This document shows, piece after piece, positions 45,040 to 53,960 of a stretch of DNA of 64,000 nt. Numbering within the stretch: position 1 is the stretch's first letter; each line of letters starts with the position of its first letter. The translations under genes were made by a program, and so were the position numbers. The DNA lies in assembly GCF_001606025.1 (NCBI RefSeq), contig NZ_CP014945.1:2852001-2916000 (forward strand), written 5' to 3'. The DNA is from Psychrobacter alimentarius (GTDB lineage: Bacteria > Pseudomonadota > Gammaproteobacteria > Pseudomonadales > Moraxellaceae). The notes below the pieces were generated by a model. The model was not told the DNA's origin and searched no databases. It saw only the letters and a program-made list of their open reading frames with translations.

Positions 45040-46500
45040 TTATATCGTTGATTCGCTGTCATTTTCGATCATCAGTACAGCGTTACGAACATCGGCTAGT
45101 CGCTGTATCATGGCATCATTACCACCATCGAAAATCGCACACTCGCGCTCATAGACCGTTGTCGGGCGCATGATGCTATGCACTTGAACATGGTGATTGA
45201 TTTGTTTGATACCAGCGTTTGGCAACAAAATCAACATTTGCTCTTTGCGACCAACGCTGTGTAACAACTGTGTCATTGCCTCTGACTGAGCATCGTCGCT
45301 CACCCCTGCTTTTGCAGGTAACGCAAACCGTGATAGCTCAATATGCTTATCATGGATGATTTTATTGAGCATTAGGTAGAGCTTACCAAGCATCACGCCT
45401 GCCAGTGCCACTTTTGCATGACTGTTATCTGCCTTTAACAACACACTAGCGCCTTTGTCTTCAAACCGTGGCTCATTTATTAGGCTAACACCCAGCAATA
45501 AAGGCTGTTTGAGCAATTCAGTTATCGCTTGGTTCAATAGCTGCGTACACAATGCTAAATAAGGCAAGCGTTGAGACGGTGCCAAACGCTCGAGCATATT
45601 GAACTCATCGTGAAAGACCAGCTGCACACGCACACTGTCGAACGCTCGTGTGGCAGACAGCCTAGAAGCACCACCAAATTTGGTTGACGTATGACTGGTG
45701 CTACCGGTGTCGCCCTGTGCATCATCACTCGCTTCCGTTGTCTCACCCATTTTACTTGCGGCCATATCAACCGTTTCGCTTGCAGTGCCTTGGCTCTGTT
45801 GCTTTCTCAAGTATTGATTGACCTCATTATGGATGTCACGTTTTTTTACGGTGCTGGTCTCGCTATCCGTCACCGTTTCATCTGAGCGCTCGGTGCCCAT
45901 GTTTTCTCTATCCGCTGAACGACGTTCAAAATTGCGATCATAGTTCCTCGGATCCATTTGCATATATTGCTCACGATGCAGATTTTGGATTTCGCGGCTA
46001 AGGGCATTGATTTGTTCTTTGGTTGGGCGCGCAAGATAGCCATAAATCACCCAAAGTAATAAATGCAGCAGCATAGTCCCAATGACAAACGGCCATTGCA
46101 TGGCGATAATTTCGCCTTTACTCACATCTTTCAAAGTCAAGGCAACGCTGCCAATGACCGCCTCCCCTTTGGTTGCAATTTGACGAATGGTATCGCCTTG
46201 TTGCATGGGCGCATTGCCCACGGGTACTAAAATCTCATCTTTATTGTCTTTAATCAGTATCCGTGTGACATCTTGCTCGCTGGTATAGCGATTGGCAATA
46301 ACGCTGAGGCTGACACGGTCTTTATTTTCTAAAGACAACCTCGCTTCATCAATCAGCTGGGCGACCATCTGCTCGCCTTTTAACGCACGACTATTGCTCA
46401 GCTGTTGGTCAGTACTAATGACCAATAACAGAGTCTGCAAACAAAAACTAACCAGAAGAATTATGGCAAACAACCCTTGCCGCGGCGCTAAATACGTCAT
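45040..46500 (-). CDS. YtjB/AhpA-like membrane protein
   Basis: A 486-residue protein with an N-terminal membrane helix (about residues 9-27), a periplasmic sensor-like segment (VARILI-type: VTRILIKDNKDEILVPVGNAPM), a second helix (about residues 135-158), then a long cytosolic half with a low-complexity linker (Ser/Thr/Asp) and a folded C-terminal part. It is divergent from serB, as ytjB (smp/ahpA) is in E. coli, and its N-terminal layout fits that family. E. coli YtjB is about 215 residues, so the C-terminal half here is an extra domain I do not recognise. Confidence 0.65.
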   Translation of the reverse strand: MTYLAPRQGLFAIILLVSFCLQTLLLVISTDQQLSNSRALKGEQMVAQLIDEARLSLENKDRVSLSVIANRYTSEQDVTRILIKDNKDEILVPVGNAPMQQGDTIRQIATKGEAVIGSVALTLKDVSKGEIIAMQWPFVIGTMLLHLLLWVIYGYLARPTKEQINALSREIQNLHREQYMQMDPRNYDRNFERRSADRENMGTERSDETVTDSETSTVKKRDIHNEVNQYLRKQQSQGTASETVDMAASKMGETTEASDDAQGDTGSTSHTSTKFGGASRLSATRAFDSVRVQLVFHDEFNMLERLAPSQRLPYLALCTQLLNQAITELLKQPLLLGVSLINEPRFEDKGASVLLKADNSHAKVALAGVMLGKLYLMLNKIIHDKHIELSRFALPAKAGVSDDAQSEAMTQLLHSVGRKEQMLILLPNAGIKQINHHVQVHSIMRPTTVYERECAIFDGGNDAMIQRLADVRNAVLMIENDSESTI

Positions 46501-46952
46501 GATATGGTAAACTTTTTTGGATAAAAGAAATTAAAAAACAAGGCTATCGCTCATTTTTTGGCTAATTTAAAAAAATGGTACTGCGTGTGTCTCTATCACT
46601 CGTGACTGGAATCAAGTAACACCCTTTAAACCTGCTAAGACATCATTACTGAAAACCACTGTTTTAGGCATCCATACTTCGCGTAAACTGATACCATTTT
46701 GGCTCGTTCACACTGGTCACAAGAGCCGTCACATACTCAGCGAATATTCGCTACTATATCACCATAATAAGTCTTATAGCGTTAGCGGCTTGAGAAATTT
46801 ATTACAACATGAGCCTGTTACTTCTTCTACTTTTTGAGTGACAATAGTCATTTTTAGGACACTATGATACTTTGCGTGCCCTCTATAGGCGCTGCTTAGT
46901 AAAACTGGTATTATTCCTAATCTTATATGAGCATACAAGGGACAATTGAGGC
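46501..46952. other. divergent intergenic region YtjB-like / serB
   Basis: About 450 bases; promoters of both genes expected. Nothing conserved recognised. Confidence 0.4.
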
Positions 46953-48143
46953 ATGCCAAACAATACATCTTATTCGTTACCAAAAGACAGCAAAGCATGG
47001 CAACAAGCCGTCGATTCTGTTGCGTCGTTATTACCGAACGATACCAATTTGCAAGATTTTGATGCGCTACAGTCTCTCCCTGTGTTTGCCCTTATTGTTG
47101 TGTTGCCTGCCAGAGTATCAACACTTGATATTCATCAATATGTACAGTCATGGGTCGATGAGCAGCCAAACTGGCATTTGGTGACAGTTGCAGAAGATGC
47201 GGATGCAAGTTTTGTCAATATCACCGTGTCTGATACCGAACCGATGGCAGGAAACGCTCAGCGTCTACCCTTTACACAATCACAAGTTTTTCGCTATCTG
47301 TTAGTACCAGTAACCGACACGCTAATGCATCCTGGCAAAAAAACCGCCGCCGCTCATATCATTGACGATCAGCTGACAACACGCTTGCGCCACGATTTAA
47401 CCGAATCGTACAAGAATACTTATCGTACAAACAGTGCCGACTCATTAGACGTCGTCGATTGCCATATCTTATCTGTCGGTCACATGCTACGCACCCATAA
47501 GCTTGCTTGCTTTGATATGGATTCAACCTTAATTGAGCAAGAAGTCATCGTCGAGCTTGCAAAAGCGGCTGGCGTAGGTGAGAAGGTTGAGGCCATTACT
47601 GAGGCGGCAATGCGCGGTGAAATCGACTTTGATGAATCCTTCGCGCAGCGAGTGGCACTGTTAAAAGGTCTGTCAACAGATGTGCTTGATGAGATATGTG
47701 GGCGCTTGACGCTATCAACTGGCGCTCGTACCACAATCAGCGCACTAAAAGCACTGGGCTATCATACGGTGCTGGTATCAGGTGGCTTTACGTATTTTGC
47801 TCGTTATATCGCGGAGCAACTTGGCATTGATGAAGTACACGCCAACCGCTTAGACATCGAAGATGGGGAAGTCACTGGACATGTGCAGTTGCCTATCGTC
47901 AATGGTGCCAAAAAAGCCGCTATCGTCGAACATACGGCTGAGCGATTGGGGATTGAGATGTCACAAGTGGTCTGTATTGGCGACGGTGCCAATGATTTAC
48001 CAATGATGGCTATCGCAGATTTGGGCGTGGCTTATCGCGCCAAGCCTATTGTTCAAGCGCGTGCGGACGCCGCTATTAATGCGACAGGACTTGAAGGCAC
48101 GCTTTATGCTCTTGGGTATCCTGCATTTGCTCCTACTAAATAA
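46953..48143 (+). CDS. serB: phosphoserine phosphatase
   Basis: A 396-residue HAD-family enzyme for the last step of serine synthesis. The N-terminal half (residues 1-165) is an ACT-like regulatory region as in the long gammaproteobacterial SerB. The catalytic DMDST is at 188-192 with nucleophile D188 and acid/base D190; EQEVIVELAKAAGVGEKVEAITEAAMRGEIDF is the SerB cap signature; LVSGGFTYF supplies the phosphate-binding Ser, and GDGANDLPM the final metal-binding Asp residues. Divergent from the YtjB-like gene, as in enterobacteria. Ends before a hairpin. Confidence 0.96.
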   Translation: MPNNTSYSLPKDSKAWQQAVDSVASLLPNDTNLQDFDALQSLPVFALIVVLPARVSTLDIHQYVQSWVDEQPNWHLVTVAEDADASFVNITVSDTEPMAGNAQRLPFTQSQVFRYLLVPVTDTLMHPGKKTAAAHIIDDQLTTRLRHDLTESYKNTYRTNSADSLDVVDCHILSVGHMLRTHKLACFDMDSTLIEQEVIVELAKAAGVGEKVEAITEAAMRGEIDFDESFAQRVALLKGLSTDVLDEICGRLTLSTGARTTISALKALGYHTVLVSGGFTYFARYIAEQLGIDEVHANRLDIEDGEVTGHVQLPIVNGAKKAAIVEHTAERLGIEMSQVVCIGDGANDLPMMAIADLGVAYRAKPIVQARADAAINATGLEGTLYALGYPAFAPTK

Positions 48144-48170
48144 TCGCTCCATACTCAAGTTTATACTATG

Positions 48171-48227
48171 AGCCAGATTAACGAACCTTTAAGTCAGATT
48201 AATGGCGGCATCGTTGATCTGGCTTTT
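48171..48227 (+). terminator. probable terminator after serB
   Basis: AGCCAGATTAACGA and TCGTTGATCTGGCT arms (one mismatch) followed by TTTT. Confidence 0.65.
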
Positions 48228-48349
48228 ATGCGACACAACATTACGACACACTTATCAGATTTAATACGGCCATCTACTGCATTGCTGTTTTAGCATGACT
48301 GTTGGCATTCATTTTCAGCGCTTATCGTTAAATAATAAAGGATTTGTCC

Positions 48350-49342
48350 ATGACGGCACCACAATCACCGCGACCGAACGAGTCGTCAACGCCGCAATTA
48401 CCGGATGAAAATACCCGTCTTATTACTGACAGCCCAAAGCAATTATTGGGCATCTATATTAGAGGTATGGCTATGGGCGCGGCAGATATCGTACCTGGCG
48501 TCTCTGGTGGTACGATTGCCCTGATTGCTGGCATTTATGAGCGATTGATTAACGCTCTCAGTAGTATTGGACCCAATCTTTGGCAGATATTTCGGCAGCA
48601 GGGCGGTATCAAAGGATTGTTTGCTGTATGGCGCGCGGTGGATGCTACCTTTTTGCTTTTCTTAGTATTAGGAATTGCCACAAGCTTTGCTACGTTAGCT
48701 GGCATGATCAAATATTTATTGGATTATCAGCCACTACTCATTTGGTCATTCTTTTTTGGCTTGGTCGTAGCAACTGTTCTTATCTTATTAACTGAGATAA
48801 AACGTTGGAATATAGGGCGAGTGGTACTATTTTTTGTTGGTCTTATCGCCGCAGTCGTTATCAGTAGCTTGCCTTTACTCACCGCAACACCAAGCTTGCC
48901 TTATCTGTTTTTTGCAGGGGCAATCGCTATTTGCGCCATGATACTACCAGGCATATCAGGCTCTTTTATCCTATTATTGCTCGGTGCTTATGACACGGCT
49001 TTAGAAGCGGTACACACTCTGAATTTTACTATTATTTTTACGGTTATCGCTGGTATGGCAACGGGGCTTTTATTGTTTACTCGTGCGCTCAAATGGTTGT
49101 TATCCCGCTACTATCAAGCGACCCTAACGTTGCTCACAGGATTTATCGCAGGCTCTTTAGTGAAAGTATGGCCTTGGAAAGTTGATGCGCTGGGCACGCT
49201 CAACAGCACCGCCGTCACCAATGTTATGCCGTGGCAATACCCTACTGGTGCACAGTGGTTGACCACCTTGGGGCTTATGCTATTAGGCGCGGTTTTGGTA
49301 TCGCTATTATCTTGGTGGGGCCATCGTAGCAATCGCGTATAA
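48350..49342 (+). CDS. DUF368 (PopT-type) membrane protein, candidate undecaprenyl-phosphate translocase
   Basis: A 330-residue polytopic membrane protein with the DUF368 hallmark GMAMGAADIVPGVSGGTIALIAGIYERLI near the N-terminus and a second half-repeat ICAMILPGISGSFILLLLGAYD. DUF368 members (PopT) have been implicated in recycling undecaprenyl phosphate across the inner membrane for wall and O-antigen synthesis. About nine helices. The frame starts at a TTG two codons earlier (48344), but AAAGGA before the ATG at 48350 decides the start. Not in an obvious operon with serB. Confidence 0.9.
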   Translation: MTAPQSPRPNESSTPQLPDENTRLITDSPKQLLGIYIRGMAMGAADIVPGVSGGTIALIAGIYERLINALSSIGPNLWQIFRQQGGIKGLFAVWRAVDATFLLFLVLGIATSFATLAGMIKYLLDYQPLLIWSFFFGLVVATVLILLTEIKRWNIGRVVLFFVGLIAAVVISSLPLLTATPSLPYLFFAGAIAICAMILPGISGSFILLLLGAYDTALEAVHTLNFTIIFTVIAGMATGLLLFTRALKWLLSRYYQATLTLLTGFIAGSLVKVWPWKVDALGTLNSTAVTNVMPWQYPTGAQWLTTLGLMLLGAVLVSLLSWWGHRSNRV

Positions 49343-49435
49343 ATGCTGACTGAGTCAAAACTCATGCCAAGTTAACCTTTAATCGCTCTCTTTGATCGCT
49401 ACTGCAAACACCATTGAAACAATTTTTTATCATAA

Positions 49436-49467
49436 AAACTAAACGCGCATTTTATGGCGTTTAGTTT
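49436..49467 (+). terminator. hairpin, possible terminator after DUF368 gene
   Basis: AAACTAAACGC and GCGTTTAGTTT perfect arms with a 10-base loop; the T-run is weak, so termination is uncertain. Confidence 0.5.
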
Positions 49468-49611
49468 CAAATCTGTGATAAATAACACCTAAAACTCATC
49501 AAAAAATTAAACGTCAACGGTTGTCGCAAAGTCGCCTCTACCCTCTTTAGCTTTGTTCAACAAACTTTCATAATGATGACATTGAAATTCACCTTATGAA
49601 TAGCGAGATGA

Positions 49612-50013
49612 ATGATGTTATTAACTGTCTTTTCTTTTATTGGTATCGCTACTTTGAGTGGCACTGCATTGCTCGGTTATGGCGGACTAATCGGCTTAAT
49701 CGTGGCGCTTGCTTTGTCCTCTCAGCGCTGGCTACTATGGTACCTATTCGGTGGTATGGCTTATTGGTTGAGTGTGGAAGTGCTCCAGAGCTTACTCGCC
49801 TCTCGCCCTATGCTGTCGGAGCTGTCAGAATGGCACAGCTACGTAATTGCAATGGGTATCAGCTGGCTGCCTTTAGTCGGCTGGGTATTGTACCGAGCAC
49901 TACGTTACGAAGATGTGAGTCGCACTGTACAGCAGCAGCGTGCTTTGGAAGCAGCCCGTTATAAAGAGCATACGCCTGTCTATGATGACGACTATCAACC
50001 GCGCTTTCACTAA
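49612..50013 (+). CDS. small membrane protein of unknown function
   Basis: A 133-residue protein with three to four hydrophobic segments (residues 3-34, 38-62 and 80-97) and a hydrophilic, Arg/Gln-rich C-terminal tail of about 35 residues. No recognised family. The start at 49612 is one codon before another ATG and lacks a strong Shine-Dalgarno. It stands alone between the DUF368 gene and the SCP2 gene. Composition and helix content are consistent with a real gene. Confidence 0.6.
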   Translation: MMLLTVFSFIGIATLSGTALLGYGGLIGLIVALALSSQRWLLWYLFGGMAYWLSVEVLQSLLASRPMLSELSEWHSYVIAMGISWLPLVGWVLYRALRYEDVSRTVQQQRALEAARYKEHTPVYDDDYQPRFH

Positions 50014-50183
50014 GGATGTCACCAGCATGTTGGCATCATTGAATGTTACAAGATACTTAACGCTCTCTACGTAACTCCTAAAGAATTGCCACCTGTCCAT
50101 CGTTTATAATCTATTTATATATTTGTCAATAAAACTGGTATAAAGTACGCACTATTTGCGTCTCATTCTTTAGGAGTTTATTT

Positions 50184-50690
50184 ATGTTTACTGTGCCTGT
50201 ATTAAATATTAAGTCTGATCCGTTAGATGTATTATTAGCGGTCGTGGGTTATCGTTTGTCAATGCTTGCTGATAGTGACAATGAAGACATCAAAGCGCTA
50301 TTTGCTGACCGTAAAGTAACTATTGAAATCGCAAGCGACGAGTCTGATATTGCTCGTTATTTTAGATTTGATGATGGTCAATTTAGCCAACATAGCGGCC
50401 ATGCCGAAAAAGCAGATTTAACGATCAATTTTAAAGACTCTATGACTGGCGTTAAGCTCTTAACTAAGGGCGATCTTCCTTCCTTTATGACAGCGGTCCA
50501 AGAAGGCAATCTAAGCATTGAGGGCGATTACAGCCTAATGATGTGGTTTAACAAGCTGGCCAAACATATCGTGCCACCTATTCCAGAAGAATATAAACCA
50601 TATCTCCAAAAAGCCAAGCCGTATGCTTATAAAGCACAAAATTTTGCCAATCATTGGATCGGTGTGGCGAAGCATAAAATGGGCAAATAA
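50184..50690 (+). CDS. SCP2 sterol-binding domain protein
   Basis: A 168-residue protein of the SCP2 fold: VTIEIASDESDIARYFRFDDGQFSQHSGHAEKADLTINFKDSMTGVKLLTKGDL, then AVQEGNLSIEGDYSLMMWFNKLAKHI, matching SCP2-type lipid-binding domains (the GDYSLMMWF helix closes the pocket). Bacterial members bind lipids or quinone precursors (UbiJ is a relative); the ligand here is unknown. No signal peptide. AGGAG is at a good distance. A palindromic element lies 63 bases after the stop. Confidence 0.82.
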   Translation: MFTVPVLNIKSDPLDVLLAVVGYRLSMLADSDNEDIKALFADRKVTIEIASDESDIARYFRFDDGQFSQHSGHAEKADLTINFKDSMTGVKLLTKGDLPSFMTAVQEGNLSIEGDYSLMMWFNKLAKHIVPPIPEEYKPYLQKAKPYAYKAQNFANHWIGVAKHKMGK

Positions 50691-50752
50691 CCCGCAAGTT
50701 ATCAAATGAATAGCCACACTATAGTCAATCCAATATAAGAGAAATACGGTGC

Positions 50753-50820
50753 TGCCAACGTCATATTTTCTTGCTTACTGTGCCTTCGCAGATAGAGGCG
50801 ACGAAAATATATCGTTGGCA
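50753..50820. repeat. palindromic element, copy 2 (32-nt conserved core, 18-bp near-perfect arms)
   Basis: Arms TGCCAACGTCATATTTTC (50753-50770) and GAAAATATATCGTTGGCA (50803-50820) pair at 16 of 18 positions around a 32-nt core (50771-50802) that matches copy 1 (27676-27707) at about 28 of 32 positions. The outer arms share no sequence with copy 1 beyond the few core-proximal bases. Sits between the SCP2 gene and the terminator before bioB. Confidence 0.85.
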
Positions 50821-50933
50821 ATCCATCATCATTGTTGTACCTTTTTTATTTAGGATTAGCTATATAAATAGTTGCTACTTATGTTCATAATTGTGTCGAT
50901 TATAAATCTTATTTGGTAGTGGTCTGTTTTTCT

Positions 50934-50969
50934 AAAAAGGTTGCGTTATACTATAGCGCAACCTTTTTT
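50934..50969 (+). terminator. intrinsic terminator upstream of bioB
   Basis: AAAAAGGTTGCG and CGCAACCTTTTTT arms around an 11-base loop; separates the SCP2 unit from bioB. Confidence 0.85.
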
Positions 50970-50990
50970 ATGACCTTAAAAACGATAAGC

Positions 50991-51011
50991 GTATCAGCAA
51001 TTATCTGATAC
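50991..51011. promoter_or_regulatory. inverted repeat upstream of bioB
   Basis: Perfect 7-bp inverted repeat GTATCAG-N7-CTGATAC, 32 bases before the bioB start. It could be an operator. It does not match the E. coli BirA biotin operator (TTGTAAACC type). Confidence 0.4.
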
Positions 51012-51042
51012 ACCTTAATAGTATGATAAAAGGACTTATACC

Positions 51043-52203
51043 ATGGCAGGATTACTTAGCATCTCAGAACCTAATGCCGGTAGCCCCACTGATATGAATA
51101 ATCAAAACGACACCAATAATGACTTCTTGGCAAGCCTAGTGAATGATGCCACTCAGGCACCAAAAGACGTCACTGAACAATACACTCGTGAAGACATTGA
51201 GCAACTATTCGATTTGCCTTTGATGGATTTATTGCTACGAGCACAAACGATTCATCGAGAAAACTTTAACCCCAATGAAGTACAGATCAGCACTTTATTG
51301 TCTATCAAGACGGGTAACTGCCCTGAAGATTGCGGCTATTGCTCACAATCCGGTCATCATCGCGATACGACCAAATTACAAGCAGAAAAACGCTTGGAGA
51401 TTGATAAAGTCATTGCCGCAGCCAAACGTGCCAAAGCCACTGGTTCATCACGATTTTGTATGGGCGCAGCTTGGAAACACCCTAGCGCCAAAGACATGCC
51501 TTATGTGGTTGAGCTGGTGAAAGAAGTAAAAGCGTTGGGACTAGAGACTTGTATGACTCTTGGTATGCTAGATACCGACCAAGCCACCCAATTGGCTGAC
51601 GCAGGACTGGATTATTACAATCACAATCTCGATACGTCACGACGTTATTATGAGCAAGTGGTCAGTACGCGCAGTTATGATGAGCGCTTAGACACGCTTG
51701 CCAATGTGCGTAATTCAGGAATCAATGTTTGTAGTGGTAATATCGTAGGCATGGGCGAAAGTCGTGATGACCGCATTGATTGGGTACATGAGCTACTCAA
51801 AATGCCTAAAGCACCCGAATCTATCCCCGTCAATTTGTTGGTGCCGATTGCTGGCACACCAATTGGTGATAAAGTCTTAGCTGAAGGACAGCTATCTGTA
51901 CTTGAATGGATACGTACGATTGCGGTGGCTCGTATTTGCTGTCCAACCAGCTATGTACGTTTGTCTGCTGGACGCGAAAGCTTGTCTGATTCTGAGCAAG
52001 CCTTAGCCTTTATGGCAGGTGCCAATTCGTTCTTTTATGGTGATAAACTCCTGACCACAGGCAATGCCAGTCAGTCAGGCGATGATAGATTGATGCGAGA
52101 GCTGGGTTTGACCAAACAGTTTGCCGCGCCACGCGCCCCAAAACAAGTTCCTGTTTTGGACGCCATGAGCGGTCATCAATCAAGGGTCGTATTGGCCGAG
52201 TAG
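51043..52203 (+). CDS. bioB: biotin synthase
   Basis: A 386-residue radical SAM enzyme that inserts sulfur into dethiobiotin. The 4Fe-4S-binding C93-P-E-D-C97-G-Y-C100 motif and the surrounding [17 protein letters not shown] are intact, followed by [35 protein letters not shown] and [10 protein letters not shown]. The iron-sulfur ligand Arg region RLSAGRESL is also present. Compared with E. coli BioB, the N-terminus is about 40 residues longer and Asn/Asp-rich; AAGGA nine bases before this ATG supports the long form. No other bio gene is adjacent. Confidence 0.96.
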   Translation: MAGLLSISEPNAGSPTDMNNQNDTNNDFLASLVNDATQAPKDVTEQYTREDIEQLFDLPLMDLLLRAQTIHRENFNPNEVQISTLLSIKTGNCPEDCGYCSQSGHHRDTTKLQAEKRLEIDKVIAAAKRAKATGSSRFCMGAAWKHPSAKDMPYVVELVKEVKALGLETCMTLGMLDTDQATQLADAGLDYYNHNLDTSRRYYEQVVSTRSYDERLDTLANVRNSGINVCSGNIVGMGESRDDRIDWVHELLKMPKAPESIPVNLLVPIAGTPIGDKVLAEGQLSVLEWIRTIAVARICCPTSYVRLSAGRESLSDSEQALAFMAGANSFFYGDKLLTTGNASQSGDDRLMRELGLTKQFAAPRAPKQVPVLDAMSGHQSRVVLAE

Positions 52204-52298
52204 TCGTGTCTAACGCTACCATTAGTAGACAATCTGCGCTAAGCTTGCTCGCATGATTTACTGCCCAACTAAGCTTAGGTGTATACAAGAGAGACATC

Positions 52299-52733
52299 AT
52301 GCCAGATTATTTTAATTGGATCAAAGCCGCACACATCATCTCTATGGTTTGCTGGTTTGCCGCCATATTTTATTTGCCGCGCCTGTTTGTGTACCATGCG
52401 ATGAGTGACGACAGCATCAGCCAAGAGCGCTTTGTTATTATGGAGCGCAAGTTGTATCGCGGTATCATGACACCGTCGATGATCGCCACATGGGTCTTTG
52501 GTCTGTGGATGTTAGGAATGGGCTGGGAGGTTTACAAAACCCAAGGCTGGCTACATGTCAAGCTGCTATTAGTCATACTGTTGTCCGGCTATCATGGCGC
52601 ATGTGGTTTTTACCGCAAAAAACTGATAGACAATCCGCATTATAAAACCCATAAGTTTTGGCGCTGGTTTAATGAAGTGCCTGTGTTTGCGTTAGTCATT
52701 ATTGTGATTTTGGTGGTGGTAAAACCTTTTTGA
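52299..52733 (+). CDS. hemJ: protoporphyrinogen IX oxidase HemJ
   Basis: A 144-residue four-helix inner-membrane protein that oxidises protoporphyrinogen IX in haem synthesis, found where HemG and HemY are absent. Signature segments are KAAHIISMVCWFAAIFYLPRLFVYH (with the conserved His and Arg), MERKLYRGIMTPSM, WLHVKLLLVILLSGYHG and KFWRWFNEVP. Length and helix count match the family. It lies 95 bases after bioB on the same strand and may be cotranscribed. A terminator follows. Confidence 0.93.
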   Translation: MPDYFNWIKAAHIISMVCWFAAIFYLPRLFVYHAMSDDSISQERFVIMERKLYRGIMTPSMIATWVFGLWMLGMGWEVYKTQGWLHVKLLLVILLSGYHGACGFYRKKLIDNPHYKTHKFWRWFNEVPVFALVIIVILVVVKPF

Positions 52734-52802
52734 GCGTTATATTAGTGAGCCTTAAGAGAAACTGATACGTAAGTAGTAAGTAAAGTAGCCACACCATTTG
52801 AC

Positions 52803-52842
52803 AAAAAAGCGTCCAGCACATAGAAGTGGTGGACGCTTTTTT
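52803..52842 (+). terminator. intrinsic terminator after hemJ
   Basis: AAAAAAGCGTCCA and TGGACGCTTTTTT arms around a 14-base loop. Confidence 0.9.
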
Positions 52843-52920
52843 ATTTGCTATTTTTTCATTAACTAAGTGCGCTTGATAACACTATTATACCGCCAGATAC
52901 TTGAATATTTAGCCTTGGCA

Positions 52921-53727
52921 CTACACGCTAGGACGCATGATTTGATAGACGTTGCTCAAATCATATACACGATAGCGTGCAGGTTCGCGGCGGTTTTCGC
53001 CCGCATAGCTAAGTATCAAAGCTTGTTTGGATGCTTCATCAACCCAGCCCACAAACAACCCACTATGCTCGACACGGTTGTAACCGTGGTTGATATAATA
53101 GAGCCAATCGCCTACTTCAATCTCATCACTACGAGCGTAAGGACCCTGACTATAGGTGCCTTTATGAATGGTATCGCGGCTCACCCCTGCACGATTAAAC
53201 ACCGCATTAAGATAGTCCCAGCAGCCGCCTTTAATAATCGTACGCTCATTGAGCGCCATTTTGCGAGCCATACTGACCACTTCACGCGCTGCCAAACTGC
53301 TTTGCGTCTCTGCGCTACTTAATAACGGTAAATACTCATTATCAACATTATCGTAATTACCAGACAAAAAAGCAGGCAGCACAACTGGTGCTTGATTTTT
53401 TACGTTCGGATAATGATAGGCCGATTGCTGAGTGCCGTAACTGGGTGTGTTTACCACATTGGCAGTTGAATATCTGGTATTGGCATTGATAGCGGGTTGA
53501 GTATTGGTAGCATTGCTACGATAGGTGCCAGCGCGCTGAATGGTAGAGCGAGTACTGACTTTAGCAGAAGGGACTGCAGAATATGATGGAGATGAGTAAT
53601 TAGATTGGACAGACTTTTGGGCGATGAGTGCACTCATGCTATCTGCATAAGCTGAACTGATTGAACCAAAAGCAAATAACAACAAACTGCACGACGCTGT
53701 AACCAACGGAATGGGCAAACGCGACAT
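52921..53727 (-). CDS. exported protein with possible NlpC/P60-like (papain-fold) domain
   Basis: A 268-residue protein with a Sec signal peptide (residues 5-28, cleavage near AYA). A disordered Ser/Asn/Thr-rich region extends to about residue 130, and a C-terminal domain holds ERTIIKGGCWDYLNAVFNRAG (candidate catalytic Cys), EVGDWLYYINHGYN and EHSGLFVGWVDEA (candidate catalytic His after a short strand). The Cys...GDW...H-S-G order is the NlpC/P60 pattern seen in cell-wall peptidases. That is a pattern match, not a confirmed family. Periplasmic. AAGGAG precedes the ATG. Confidence 0.6.
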   Translation of the reverse strand: MSRLPIPLVTASCSLLLFAFGSISSAYADSMSALIAQKSVQSNYSSPSYSAVPSAKVSTRSTIQRAGTYRSNATNTQPAINANTRYSTANVVNTPSYGTQQSAYHYPNVKNQAPVVLPAFLSGNYDNVDNEYLPLLSSAETQSSLAAREVVSMARKMALNERTIIKGGCWDYLNAVFNRAGVSRDTIHKGTYSQGPYARSDEIEVGDWLYYINHGYNRVEHSGLFVGWVDEASKQALILSYAGENRREPARYRVYDLSNVYQIMRPSV

Positions 53728-53960
53728 GGCTAACTCCTTGCCAATAAAATATAAGTAATAGCATGAATGATGATTAGACTTTTCAAGCTTACTTATAAAC
53801 TATTTGGATAGGAATCTGCAAGTCCTATTCAACTTTCAGAATAGATAAAAGGTATAAAAACCCAGACCAATGGTTTAAAAAAGAGGATATGTATGAGAAT
53901 ACAGAGAGGATAAAATAGTCTTGGCTCAGTGATAAAGACAGAGATCTACATATAGATCAT

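Noticed and set aside
50753..50820. Integron attC-like site because of GCCAAC...GTTGGC arms
   Set aside because: The R box would need GTTRRRY; here it reads GTTGGCA. Copy 1 has no such arms and there is no integrase or cassette array.
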